This document shows positions 1-7,238 of a stretch of DNA of 13,773 nucleotides, piece by piece. Both the position numbers and the translations under genes were made by a program. The stretch is from Campylobacter sp. (lineage in GTDB: Bacteria > Campylobacterota > Campylobacteria > Campylobacterales > Campylobacteraceae): NCBI GenBank assembly GCA_024680445.1, contig JAILCJ010000131.1, positions 1-13,773 on the forward strand. The letters run 5' to 3'. The first letter of the stretch is position 1. Each line of letters opens with the position of its first letter. The notes below the pieces were generated by a model that was given only the letters and a program-made list of their open reading frames with translations, was not told the DNA's origin and did no database searches.

Positions 1-301
1 CTTTATCAACCAAAATTTCCGTTTCACTTCTGGCTATCAAAACGCCTTTTGACATTTCAAAATCACGAGAATAAAACTCCGCTTTTTGCGTGATGTATTC
101 GAGTGGTTCGTAATTTTCGTAACGTTTTACGAGCTTGAAAAAAGCTTGTGGGTCGTTTAAGTCTTTTTTGGCGTCTAAAAATATGCGTTCAAAGCTGGTA
201 TTTAGGTGAAATCCAAGCAAAATTCTAGCTACTTTGCTTGGATTTTCACACAGGTTTTTTAGCCTTAAACTTGCCGTATTAAGGGCGTCTTGTATCGTCA
301 T
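1..301 (-). CDS. prmC: PrmC/HemK release factor glutamine methyltransferase, N-terminal part (runs off left edge)
   Basis: The first 100 residues of the protein are visible, starting at the ATG at 301-299 on the minus strand. PrmC methylates the glutamine of the GGQ motif in release factors RF1 and RF2, using S-adenosylmethionine. The visible part is the helical N-terminal substrate-binding domain plus the linker typical of the family: the stretch PLEYITQKAEFYSRDF followed by GVLIARSETEILVD corresponds to the conserved 'P-L-x-Y-I...EFYG...GVLIPRPETE-LV' segment. The SAM-binding domain and the catalytic NPPY motif would lie beyond the left edge and cannot be checked. The start overlaps the end of the upstream M48 protease gene by 23 nt and has only a weak ribosome-binding site, so translation is probably coupled to that gene. 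Pairing of a hemK-like gene with an M48 protease gene is, from memory, also seen in C. jejuni. Confidence 0.88.
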   Translation of the reverse strand, partial: MTIQDALNTASLRLKNLCENPSKVARILLGFHLNTSFERIFLDAKKDLNDPQAFFKLVKRYENYEPLEYITQKAEFYSRDFEMSKGVLIARSETEILVDK

Positions 302-1493
302 TTTCAAGTTTTGTAATGCGTTCAAAAAGGCTAGGATGAGAGTGATAGATAAAAGCGTAAAGTGGGTGACTCATAGGAAAGGCCTTGTTTTGGCTGCCTA
401 ATTTTTTAAGGGCGTTTATCATATCGTTTTTACTTTTAGAGCTTGCACCAAATTCGTCCGCACCAAATTCATTTTTGCGACTTAGATACGAAGTTATAGG
501 GCTAAAAGCAAAGTTGTAAATCGGTAAAAAAAGTATCATAAAAACAATGATACTGCCGCCATTTTGACTAAGTCCTAAGGCCTCGTAAAGTTGCGGTGAG
601 ACATTGCCAAAAAGTCCAAACATACAAAAAAGCATTAACGCACTTATGCCTATCATTTTAAAGATATCGCCGTGTTTAAAATGCCCCAACTCATGCCCTA
701 AAACTGCAATGATTTCATCTGTGCTTAGTTTTTGAATCAAGGTGTCAAAAAGCACAACTCTTTTGCTAACGCCAAAACCGCCAAAATACGCATTTAATCT
801 GTTATCTCTTTTGCTGGCATCCATGCTAAAAACACCACTACTTTTAAATCCGCAAGAGTTTAGAAGTTCGCTTATGGCTGTCTTTAATTCGCCATCTTCA
901 AGGGGTTTTACCTTGTTAAAAATCGGTGCTATTAATGTAGGATAGATGAGGTTGATGATTAAAATAATGCCAAAACTTAGCAAAAATGCCCAAAACCACC
1001 AAAGTTCGCCCATAGCCTTAATGCACCAAAGTAAAAGCCAAACAAAGGCCGAGCCAAAAATCAGGGTCAAAAGCAAGGCTTTTATCTTATCTAAAATGTA
1101 AATTTTTGGAGTGATATTTGAAAAACCTTGTTTTTTGTTTTTGACAAATTGTTCATAAATTTCAAAAGGTAGTTCGAGCAAGGCGGAGATGATGATAAAA
1201 CTCATCACAAATACGACATTTTCGCCCAAAGTATCATTTACGACTATGTTTTTATACAAAAGTTCTAAGCCAAAAAACGCCCAAAGCAAAAAGGTAAAGG
1301 CGTCAAAAATCAAGCTAAAAATATCAAATTTATGGTTTTGAATTTGTATGATAGCCGATTTTTTATACTCACTTTCGCTTAATACAACGGGTTTTTCTTG
1401 GCTTTTTTCGGCTATAAAATTCGAATCTATAATGGCTAGATAAATTTTAAAACCAGCGACAAAAAGATAGATAAAAATCAAATAACTTAACAT
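279..1493 (-). CDS. M48 family (Ste24/CAAX-protease-like) membrane zinc metallopeptidase
   Basis: This is a 404-residue integral membrane protease. The zinc-binding helix HELGH lies at residues 267-271, and the third ligand is probably Glu342 in the NEFGAD segment, matching the Ste24 'E-F-x-A-D' signature. The spacing of about 70 residues is normal for the family. The N-terminal half carries several hydrophobic segments (about 1-20, 55-80, 90-110, 137-157, 160-185), and two more follow the HExxH motif, as in Ste24/CAAX prenyl protease 1. The YPTLIAPIFNK segment at about 184-194 is also characteristic. Bacteria lack prenylated a-factor, so the role is probably processing or quality control of inner-membrane proteins; the substrate is unknown. 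The gene begins 3 nt after the stop of the NSS transporter gene, with an AAAGG element about a dozen bases before the ATG. It is longer than HtpX (about 290 residues), so an htpX name would be wrong. Confidence 0.92.
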   Translation of the reverse strand: MLSYLIFIYLFVAGFKIYLAIIDSNFIAEKSQEKPVVLSESEYKKSAIIQIQNHKFDIFSLIFDAFTFLLWAFFGLELLYKNIVVNDTLGENVVFVMSFIIISALLELPFEIYEQFVKNKKQGFSNITPKIYILDKIKALLLTLIFGSAFVWLLLWCIKAMGELWWFWAFLLSFGIILIINLIYPTLIAPIFNKVKPLEDGELKTAISELLNSCGFKSSGVFSMDASKRDNRLNAYFGGFGVSKRVVLFDTLIQKLSTDEIIAVLGHELGHFKHGDIFKMIGISALMLFCMFGLFGNVSPQLYEALGLSQNGGSIIVFMILFLPIYNFAFSPITSYLSRKNEFGADEFGASSKSKNDMINALKKLGSQNKAFPMSHPLYAFIYHSHPSLFERITKLENDDTRRP

Positions 1494-1496
1494 TAA

Positions 1497-2873
1497 CTAT
1501 GCCTTTAAAAAATTATCATAAAACGAGGCTATGAAAACTATCAAAATCAAAAATGGTATAACAAATTTGACATATAAAAACCAGATATCAACTATGGTTT
1601 TAAATTTTTCACTGCCTTGCAAAATTTCTTTTTTTGCTTCGTCTTTTAGCACCCAACCCACAAAAATAGCACATCCTAGCGAGGTTAGCACAAAAAATAT
1701 CGTAGCCGAAATCGCATCGTATGCGTCAAAGATATTTTTGCCAAAAATGCTTACATCGGCTAATAAATTTGTTGCCATGGCTGATGGGAGATTGCCAAGG
1801 ACAAAAATCACGCCCAGCACGATACTTATCGCCATTTTACGGCGAATTTTAAATTTTTCTTGAACGGTTGTGATGATGACTTCATATATTGGCAAAGAAG
1901 TCGTAAGTGCGGCTATCATAAGCAAGGTAAAAAAGCTAATGGCGAAAAATTTTCCAGCCCACATATTTGAAAAAACTATCGGTAAAGACTTAAAAACAAG
2001 GCTTGGACCACTGCTTGGTTCGATAGCAAAGGTAGAAAGCGAAGGAAAAATCATAAGCCCAGCAAGCACGGCGATAGCGGTATTTAAAACGCCAGTTATC
2101 ATAGAAATTTTAACCAAACCCTCGTCTTTTTTGACAAAGCTTGAAAGCGTTATCATTACGCCAAAACCGAGCGAAAGTGCGAAAAATACTTGCCCCAAAA
2201 CATCAACAAAGAGTTTGGCATTTATCTTTGAAAAATCCGGTGTAAGGTAAAATTTCACCCCGTCCATGGCTCCGTCAAGCGTAAGGTTTTTTGTAACCAT
2301 GATAAGCATGAGAAAAAAGAGCAATGGCATAAGGTATTTTGCCGAACGTTCTATGCCTTTGACGGCACCTTGAACCAAAACGATATAGTTTATAAGCACG
2401 AAAACTAAGGTTGCAAAGCTAACTGAAAGCGGGTTTTGGACTATGTTTTGTTCATAAAATTTAGTAGTCATATCAAGGTTTACGACCCTTGAAATATCTA
2501 AGATTCCAAAAGTTATTTGTGCTATGTAGTTAAGCACCCAACCGCCGATAACCATATAATACGCCATGATACCAAAGGCACCTATAAGCCCCATCCAGCC
2601 GACGATTCGCCATGATTTTGAAATTTTTTTACCGTCTAGACTACCGCCAAAGGCATCGACTGCATTTACTTTAAGTCGCCTACCTATGGCGTTTTCGACC
2701 AAGATCATCGGTATGCCTATGACTATCATGGCTATACAAAAGGTAAGCACATAAGCTCCGCCGCCATTTTGTCCTACAAGATATGGAAAACGCCAAGTTG
2801 CACCAAAGCCAACAGTCGCCCCCGCAACGGCTAAAATATATGTAAGTCTTGAACTCCAAGAATTTCTTTGCAT
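1497..2873 (-). CDS. Neurotransmitter:sodium symporter (NSS/SNF) family transporter
   Basis: This 458-residue inner-membrane protein with about 11-12 hydrophobic segments belongs to the LeuT/TnaT/MhsT family, which imports amino acids or related compounds with sodium. Family hallmarks are WRFPYLVGQNGGGA in TM1/loop at residues 27-40, FFALSLGFGVMIT in TM6 at about 230-242, and AALTTSLP in TM8 at about 321-328. Aligned by eye to LeuT, the Na2-site residues are retained (Ala321, Thr324, Thr325). Two Na1 side-chain ligands are lost: the LeuT Asn27 position is Ala25 and the Thr254 position is Ala232, while the Asn286 position is Asn264. The chloride/Glu290 position is Ala268. Substrate cannot be predicted. 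The ATG at 2873 has a well-placed AAAGGA ribosome-binding site 5 nt upstream and a TATAAT box further up. It heads the minus-strand unit with the M48 protease and prmC. Related genes often occur as tandem pairs in Campylobacter; only one is present here. Confidence 0.93.
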   Translation of the reverse strand: MQRNSWSSRLTYILAVAGATVGFGATWRFPYLVGQNGGGAYVLTFCIAMIVIGIPMILVENAIGRRLKVNAVDAFGGSLDGKKISKSWRIVGWMGLIGAFGIMAYYMVIGGWVLNYIAQITFGILDISRVVNLDMTTKFYEQNIVQNPLSVSFATLVFVLINYIVLVQGAVKGIERSAKYLMPLLFFLMLIMVTKNLTLDGAMDGVKFYLTPDFSKINAKLFVDVLGQVFFALSLGFGVMITLSSFVKKDEGLVKISMITGVLNTAIAVLAGLMIFPSLSTFAIEPSSGPSLVFKSLPIVFSNMWAGKFFAISFFTLLMIAALTTSLPIYEVIITTVQEKFKIRRKMAISIVLGVIFVLGNLPSAMATNLLADVSIFGKNIFDAYDAISATIFFVLTSLGCAIFVGWVLKDEAKKEILQGSEKFKTIVDIWFLYVKFVIPFLILIVFIASFYDNFLKA

Positions 2874-2897
2874 AATTTTCCTTTAAAAAAAAATTTT

Positions 2898-2903
2898 ATT
2901 ATA
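2898..2903 (-). promoter_or_regulatory. -10 box for the minus-strand transporter/protease/prmC unit
   Basis: Read on the minus strand, this is a perfect TATAAT in a T-rich context, 25 nt upstream of the transporter start codon at 2873. There is no recognisable TTGACA at -35, which is normal for Campylobacter sigma-70 promoters that rely on T-rich periodic upstream DNA. The start of transcription would lie near 2891. This is an inference from sequence only. Confidence 0.6.
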
Positions 2904-2933
2904 TAAAAAATTTGTTTGCATTTCTTTTAAAAT

Positions 2934-2950
2934 TTTAACTTAAAGTTAAA
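2934..2950. promoter_or_regulatory. Perfect 8-bp inverted repeat between divergent promoters (possible operator)
   Basis: TTTAACTT (2934-2941), a single central A, and AAGTTAAA (2943-2950) form a perfect palindrome of 17 bp. It ends 5 bp before the efp -10 box at 2956, so it would fill the -35 to -10 spacer of efp, and it lies about 31 bp upstream of the opposing transporter -10 box. A protein bound here could affect both directions. No regulator family is recognised from the sequence, and AT-rich DNA produces such palindromes by chance fairly often, so this is only a candidate operator. Confidence 0.35.
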
Positions 2951-2952
2951 TT

Positions 2953-2961
2953 TGATATAAT
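2953..2961 (+). promoter_or_regulatory. Extended -10 promoter for the efp unit
   Basis: TG at 2953-2954, one spacer base and a perfect TATAAT at 2956-2961 form an extended -10 element. Transcription would start near 2968, about 20 nt before the efp start codon, and the leader contains a strong AAAGGAG ribosome-binding site at 2976-2982, 5 nt before the ATG. This is the only evident promoter for the plus-strand genes up to hemD. Confidence 0.7.
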
Positions 2962-2987
2962 CGGAGCTTTATTTCAAAGGAGCAAAA

Positions 2988-3554
2988 ATGGCATATAGCA
3001 TGGGAGATCTAAAAAAAGGTCTTAAAATAGAACTAGACGGCGTTCCGTATAAAATCGTTGAATATCAACATGTTAAACCGGGTAAAGGTGCGGCCTTTGT
3101 AAGGGCTAAAATCAAATCATTTATAGACGGAAAAGTGCTTGAAAAGACCTTCCACGCAGGTGATAAATGTGATGAGCCACAACTCGAAGAAAAAGAAATG
3201 CAATACCTATACGACGACGGCGAATTTTGTCAGTTTATGGATACTACAACTTACGAACAAGTCAGTGTTAGCGACGATGATGTTGGCGAAGCTAAAAAAT
3301 GGATGATAGATGGTATGATGGTTGAAATTTTATTTCACAACGGCAAAGCCATAGGCGTTGAAGTTCCACAAGTTGTCGAGCTAAAAATAGTCGAAACCCA
3401 ACCAAATTTCAAGGGCGATACCCAAGGTAGCAACAAAAAACCAGCCACGCTTGAAAGCGGTGCGGTTATTTCTATACCTTTTCATGTTTTAGAAGGCGAA
3501 GTCATCAAAGTTGATACTGTTCGTGGCGAATATATCGAACGCGCAAATAAATAA
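2988..3554 (+). CDS. efp: Elongation factor P
   Basis: EF-P binds stalled ribosomes near the E site and relieves arrest at polyproline stretches. The 188-residue length is typical. Three OB/KOW-like domains are expected. The N-terminal domain carries the loop VKPGKGAAF, with the tip lysine at residue 33 (equivalent to E. coli Lys34, which receives a beta-lysyl group from EpmA). The C-terminal region carries the conserved stretch [20 protein letters not shown] and ends in [14 protein letters not shown], both diagnostic. The sequence is very close to what I remember of C. jejuni EF-P. It has an excellent ribosome-binding site and its own extended -10 promoter, and it is the first gene of the plus-strand unit. 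No epmA/epmB-like gene is visible nearby, so the modification state of Lys33 cannot be judged here. Confidence 0.98.
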   Translation: MAYSMGDLKKGLKIELDGVPYKIVEYQHVKPGKGAAFVRAKIKSFIDGKVLEKTFHAGDKCDEPQLEEKEMQYLYDDGEFCQFMDTTTYEQVSVSDDDVGEAKKWMIDGMMVEILFHNGKAIGVEVPQVVELKIVETQPNFKGDTQGSNKKPATLESGAVISIPFHVLEGEVIKVDTVRGEYIERANK

Positions 3555-3559
3555 TCTTT

Positions 3560-3952
3560 ATGGTTGCACTAGCCGAAGTCATAGCCTATGTTTATACAAA
3601 GTATAGAGTTTTTCCGGAGAATATTTTTATAAAATATCCCGGAATTTCGGTTTTTCGCCATAGGGATAGCAAAAAATGGTTTGCCCTAAGTCTTAGCGTA
3701 AAAACCGAAAAAATAAAATACGACGAGAATTTTTATTTTCAAAGTTCTGTGACTTTGTTAAATTTGAAATTGCCTCCGGGGCTTATAGTGCTTTTAAAAG
3801 ACAATAAAACATTTTTACCGGCATATCATATGAATAAAAGAAACTGGATAAGCGTAAATCTCGATTCTATCGACCTTAGTGCCTCGCATTTGTATGAATT
3901 AATAGACCAAAGTTTTGCATGTAGCAAAGAAGACAGCCTTCATGCTAAGTAA
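3560..3952 (+). CDS. MmcQ/YjbR-like family protein
   Basis: This is a small protein of 130 residues. The C-terminal half carries the family signature: LPAYHMNKRNWISVNL at about 86-101, followed by LYELIDQSF at about 111-119, equivalent to the 'P-x-Y-H-M-N-K-x-H-W-x-x-V' and 'L-I-D-x-S-Y' motifs of YjbR proteins. The N-terminal half has the usual pattern of a short helix, then the segment VFRHRDSKKWFALSL. The fold resembles double-wing DNA-binding proteins such as CyaY-like/MmcQ domains, but no specific function or DNA target is established for most members. It begins 5 nt after the efp stop and has no strong ribosome-binding site of its own, so it is probably read through from efp. Ten nucleotides separate it from the following exporter. 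Confidence 0.8.
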   Translation: MVALAEVIAYVYTKYRVFPENIFIKYPGISVFRHRDSKKWFALSLSVKTEKIKYDENFYFQSSVTLLNLKLPPGLIVLLKDNKTFLPAYHMNKRNWISVNLDSIDLSASHLYELIDQSFACSKEDSLHAK

Positions 3953-3962
3953 GTTAGGATAG

Positions 3963-5123
3963 ATGAAACAAAATTCCCGCCTTTTTTTGCTTTTATTTTT
4001 AGCCGCTCTTTCGGCTTTTGGACCCTTCGTAACCGACCTTTATTTGCCGGCATTGCCCGCCATAGCCAATGGTTTTAACACCAGCACTTCTATGACGCAA
4101 CTAACGCTTACAACAAGCATGGCTGGACTTGCCATAGGTCAGCTTTTAATAGGTCCCGTGAGTGATAAATTTGGTAGAAAAATTCCGCTTACTATTTCGC
4201 TTATCATTTATACCATAAGCACGATTTTTATATTTTTTACTCAAAGCATAGAAATGTTTATATTTTTACGCATTATACAAGGGCTTTCATCTGCCGGCAG
4301 TGTCGTTATTTCAAGGGCTGTTGTTGGTGATTTGTATAGCGGAGTTGAGCTAAAAAACTTTTTTTCTTTGATGATGGTTATAAACTCACTTGCACCGATT
4401 TTATCGCCTTTGGGCGGTTCTATCTTGCTAAAATATATGAATTGGCGTGGAATTTTTGCGGTTTTAAGCATAATAGGCATAGTGCTTTTTATAGCGAATT
4501 TTAATTTTAAAGAATCCTTGCCAAAACATCGCCGACTCACCATGCCTCTTTTGCAAACCTATGGTGTTTATAAACAACTCATAGTGTATAAAGAATTTAT
4601 GTTTTTTGTTGGCATTTTAAGCTTTGCACTTGGTTCAATGTTTGCTTATATAGCCGCCAGCACCTTTATCTTGCAAGATTTTTATGCCCTTTCGCAGATA
4701 CAATTTGCCATTTGTTTTGGCGTAAATGGCTTGGCTCTTAGCGTTGGTGCGGCTATATCAAATAGAGTTCATGAAAAATTAGCATTTTTTATCGGAATTT
4801 CTGGACTTTTTATCGCTTGTATTTGTTTAAATTTGGTCTTTATCCTTGGACTTGGTGTCAAATTTGTTATTGCAAGTTTTTTCTTGCAATTATTTTTTAC
4901 AGGTTTTATTTTGCCAACGGCTTCATCATCGGCTATGAATTTGGGACGCAAATTTGCAGGTTCGGCTTCTGCCATGCTTGGTTTTTGCCCCTTTTTTCTT
5001 GGCGGTATACTTTCGCCCTTGGTTGGACTTGGCAATATATTAATCAGCACGCCAGTCGTGATAAGTTCGTGCTTTGTTGGCGTTTTGCTTTGCTATTTAA
5101 AAGCTAAAAAATACTTAAAATGA
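3963..5123 (+). CDS. Bcr/CflA-type MFS drug-efflux transporter
   Basis: This 386-residue inner-membrane protein has about 12 hydrophobic segments, the major facilitator layout. TM1 contains PFVTDLYLPALPAI (21-34), with the membrane-embedded Asp25 typical of the Bcr/CflA (DHA1) subfamily of proton-driven drug exporters. Motif A between TM2 and TM3 is GPVSDKFGRK at 64-73. TM4 contains the FLRIIQGLSSAGSVVISRA segment with the conserved arginine, and TM5 a motif-C-like APILSPLGGS at about 144-153, an antiporter signature. The substrate cannot be deduced. The ATG is preceded by an AGGA only 3 nt away, a short spacing, so initiation may depend on translation of the preceding gene. The stop overlaps the hemD start as ATGA at 5120-5123. 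Confidence 0.92.
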   Translation: MKQNSRLFLLLFLAALSAFGPFVTDLYLPALPAIANGFNTSTSMTQLTLTTSMAGLAIGQLLIGPVSDKFGRKIPLTISLIIYTISTIFIFFTQSIEMFIFLRIIQGLSSAGSVVISRAVVGDLYSGVELKNFFSLMMVINSLAPILSPLGGSILLKYMNWRGIFAVLSIIGIVLFIANFNFKESLPKHRRLTMPLLQTYGVYKQLIVYKEFMFFVGILSFALGSMFAYIAASTFILQDFYALSQIQFAICFGVNGLALSVGAAISNRVHEKLAFFIGISGLFIACICLNLVFILGLGVKFVIASFFLQLFFTGFILPTASSSAMNLGRKFAGSASAMLGFCPFFLGGILSPLVGLGNILISTPVVISSCFVGVLLCYLKAKKYLK

Positions 5124-5749
5124 TTTATCTTATCTCAAATACCAAAAGCGATGACAAAGAGGTTATAAATTTTGCTCTTAGCGAGATTAAATTTGAAAAA
5201 TTTAGCCTTGATTTATCCAAATTTGATGCCCTTATCATAAGTTCAAAAAATGCTATAAAAGCCTTGCAAATCAACCAAATTTCACTCTTTCAAACGCAAA
5301 TTTATGTTCTTGGTAAGGCAAGTTTGCAAAGTGCTAAAAATTTTGGATTCGAAAAGATAAAAATTTCAAGCAAAGCCTATGGCAACGACCTTGCAAACGA
5401 ATTTAAAGATGAGCTAAAAGGCAAAAAGGTTTTGTATCTAAGAGCTAAACAAATCGCTTCGTCCTTGCCTGAAATTTTGTTAGAAAATGGAGTAAATTTA
5501 ACTCAAATCATAGCCTATGAAAGCGTAGAAATATCAAATTTGATAAATCCGCCAAAAGCGGGTTCGGTTTTGATTTTTACCTCGCCAAAAAATGTTCAAA
5601 TTTTTAAGAAAATTTTTAGCCTTGATACTTATAAATTGGTCGCGATAGGCGAAAGCACAGCAAAGGCACTTGGTGAGCAAAAAAAAGTCTTTATACCGCA
5701 AATTTGTGACATTGATGCTTGTATAAAACTTGCCAAAACCATACTTTAA
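5120..5749 (+). CDS. hemD: Uroporphyrinogen-III synthase
   Basis: HemD cyclises hydroxymethylbilane to uroporphyrinogen III in the heme/siroheme pathway. The protein is 209 residues, somewhat shorter than the usual 240-270 but in line with compact epsilonproteobacterial forms. The family is weakly conserved in sequence. The recognisable patterns are [14 protein letters not shown] near residue 35-49 ('d-hiFTSxnaV'), [17 protein letters not shown] near 61-77, [26 protein letters not shown] near 133-140, [13 protein letters not shown] near 150-162 and [11 protein letters not shown] near 174-184. Together these give the two-lobed HemD pattern. The ATG overlaps the exporter stop by four bases (ATGA), so translation is probably coupled. 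The reading frame ends 12 nt before the -10 box of the next transcript, so hemD is likely the last gene of the efp unit. Confidence 0.9.
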   Translation: MIYLISNTKSDDKEVINFALSEIKFEKFSLDLSKFDALIISSKNAIKALQINQISLFQTQIYVLGKASLQSAKNFGFEKIKISSKAYGNDLANEFKDELKGKKVLYLRAKQIASSLPEILLENGVNLTQIIAYESVEISNLINPPKAGSVLIFTSPKNVQIFKKIFSLDTYKLVAIGESTAKALGEQKKVFIPQICDIDACIKLAKTIL

Positions 5750-5761
5750 GCAAAAAATTTA

Positions 5762-5767
5762 TATAAT
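5762..5767 (+). promoter_or_regulatory. -10 box for the structured RNA and purD unit
   Basis: A perfect TATAAT follows the A/T-rich stretch just after the hemD stop codon. Its spacing places a transcription start near 5774-5776, exactly at the base of the closing stem of the structured RNA. No TTGACA -35 is seen, as usual in this group. This probably drives both the RNA and the downstream purD gene set. Confidence 0.65.
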
Positions 5768-5774
5768 TACAACC

Positions 5775-5975
5775 GAGCCTGAGTGGTGCGATGAAGCATT
5801 TTATGGGGTCCAACACTTTTGTATTAGCGAAATTGTGCGGAACTCTTGTGATGTGGCTTTGTTTGAGCGCAACCCCAACCCCCTGCGTGAGAAGTTGCAA
5901 CCTGTTGATTTTCGCCTGCTCGCAAGATTGGCTTTATTTATGGGCCACTCTTCTATGCGACGCCCACTTGGGTTT
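5775..5975 (+). ncRNA. ssrS: 6S-type RNA / purD-motif structured RNA upstream of purD
   Basis: This roughly 200-nt noncoding stretch between hemD and purD is distinctly richer in G and C than the AT-rich intergenic DNA elsewhere in the window. Its two ends pair: CCTGAGTGG (5778-5786) with CCACTTGGG (5964-5972), GCG (5788-5790) with CGC (5961-5963), and GCAT (5796-5799) with ATGC (5955-5958), interrupted by small internal loops. G-U/A-U pairs could extend the base to 5775-5777/5973-5975. An apical helix GCGCA (5867-5871)/TGCGT (5884-5888) encloses a C-rich loop. A long imperfect rod with unpaired middle sections is the general 6S RNA shape, in which RNA polymerase sigma-70 holoenzyme is bound as a promoter mimic. 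From memory, the 'purD' RNA motif of epsilonproteobacteria sits at this same place and was later equated with their 6S RNA. The position and the closing stem are seen directly; the 6S identity is inferred. No intrinsic terminator separates it from purD, so its 3' end may be made by processing. Confidence 0.72.
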
Positions 5976-5993
5976 AAAATTCACGGAGCAAAT

Positions 5994-7238
5994 ATGAAAA
6001 TTCTTATCATCGGCAGTGGCGGTCGTGAGTATAGCATTGCGTTAAAACTCAAAAATGAAAAAATAGCCCACAAACTCTACTTCTCTCCCGGCAACGGAGC
6101 AACTTCAAAATTAGGCGAAAATTTAAATATCAAAGATTATAACGAATTAGCAAATTTTGCCAAAGAAAATGGCATCGATTTATGCATAGTCGGCCCAGAA
6201 GCCCCATTAAGTGAGGGAATAGTCGATATTTTTAAAGCCAAAGATTTAGCTATTTTTGGTCCAAGCAAGGCCGCTGCAAGACTTGAAGGCAGTAAGGCTT
6301 ATATGAAAGACTTTTTGGCAAAAAACAAAATTCGTACCGCAAGATATCTAAACACAGATGATGAAAAAATGGCTTATGATTTTATAGATAGCCTTGGTGA
6401 AAAAGTAGTGGTTAAAGCCGACGGACTTTGTGCCGGTAAAGGCGTGATAATCGCACAAAACCATGACGAGGCTAAAAAAGCTGTTAAAGATATGCTAAGT
6501 GGCGAAAGTTTCGGAGACGCCGGAAAAAAAGTCGTTGTTGAAGAATTTTTAGATGGTTTTGAGCTTAGTTTTTTTGCTATTTGTGATGGTGAAAATTTCG
6601 TTGCTTTGCCAGTTGCACAAGATCACAAACGTCTTTTGAGCGGAGATCTAGGTCCAAATACCGGTGGCATGGGTGCTTATGCTCCAAGTCCTTTGGCTAG
6701 TAAAAATTTGATAACTTTGCTTGAAAACGAAGTTGTAAAGCCGACTTTGCAAGGTATGAAGGCTGAAAATTCTCCTTTTTGTGGAGTGCTTTTTGTAGGC
6801 GTTATGGTTGTAAATGATCTGCCTTATGTGCTTGAATTTAATGTTCGTTTTGGAGATCCAGAGTGCGAGGTGCTTATGCCACTCATAGACGGGGATTTGA
6901 GCGAAATTTTATATTCAGCCGCAAAAGGCGAGTTAAAAAAAGTAAATTTGATAAATAAAGCAGCCGTTGGCGTGGTGATAGCAAGTCGTGATTATCCTTA
7001 CAAATCATCGCCAAAGGCTAAAATTTCTGTTTCAAAAATTCCTGCAAATTCTCACATAGTTTATGCTGGCGTAAGCGAAGAAAACGGCGAACTTTATGCT
7101 AGTGGTGGCCGTGTGCTTGTTTGTGTTGGGCTTGGAGATGATATAAAATCAGCTCAAAAATCTGCCTATGAGCTTTGCGAAAATGTAAAATTTGATGGTA
7201 TGCAATATCGCAAGGATATCGCTTGGCAGGTGCTTTGA
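5994..7238 (+). CDS. purD: Phosphoribosylamine-glycine ligase (GAR synthetase)
   Basis: PurD joins glycine to 5-phosphoribosylamine using ATP, the second step of purine synthesis. The protein is 414 residues, the family's usual length. The N-terminal domain begins with [14 protein letters not shown] (the common 'GSGGREHA' with Tyr for His) and contains [13 protein letters not shown] at 66-78. The ATP-grasp domain has [14 protein letters not shown] (139-152), [13 protein letters not shown] (182-194), [20 protein letters not shown] (210-229) and [12 protein letters not shown] (281-292), with Glu281 and Asn283 as expected metal ligands. I chose the ATG at 5994 because homologous sequence starts there and GGAG at 5985-5988 gives correct spacing. 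The open frame extends back to 5730, but the added residues lie over the structured RNA and the hemD end and have no family match. The stop overlaps the next start as TGATG. Confidence 0.97.
   Translation: MKILIIGSGGREYSIALKLKNEKIAHKLYFSPGNGATSKLGENLNIKDYNELANFAKENGIDLCIVGPEAPLSEGIVDIFKAKDLAIFGPSKAAARLEGSKAYMKDFLAKNKIRTARYLNTDDEKMAYDFIDSLGEKVVVKADGLCAGKGVIIAQNHDEAKKAVKDMLSGESFGDAGKKVVVEEFLDGFELSFFAICDGENFVALPVAQDHKRLLSGDLGPNTGGMGAYAPSPLASKNLITLLENEVVKPTLQGMKAENSPFCGVLFVGVMVVNDLPYVLEFNVRFGDPECEVLMPLIDGDLSEILYSAAKGELKKVNLINKAAVGVVIASRDYPYKSSPKAKISVSKIPANSHIVYAGVSEENGELYASGGRVLVCVGLGDDIKSAQKSAYELCENVKFDGMQYRKDIAWQVL

Noticed and set aside
1531..2754. Three plus-strand open frames opposite the NSS transporter gene
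   Set aside because: They are antisense shadows of a clear, well-conserved transporter and have no recognisable motifs or start signals.
5730..5993. Apparent 88-residue N-terminal extension of PurD
   Set aside because: The extra residues overlap the end of hemD and the structured RNA, match no PurD region, and the internal ATG at 5994 has a correctly spaced GGAG and the conserved GSGGRE start right after it.
5691..5997. Small open frames on both strands across the hemD-purD gap (5691-5900 minus, 5791-5997 plus)
   Set aside because: They lie on the paired RNA segment, have unusual Cys/Trp/Leu-rich content without any family pattern, and lack ribosome-binding sites.
7223..7237. Earlier ATG for the RDD protein
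   Set aside because: It adds only five residues within the end of purD, while the TGATG overlap at 7236-7240 offers a natural coupled start directly before the conserved region.
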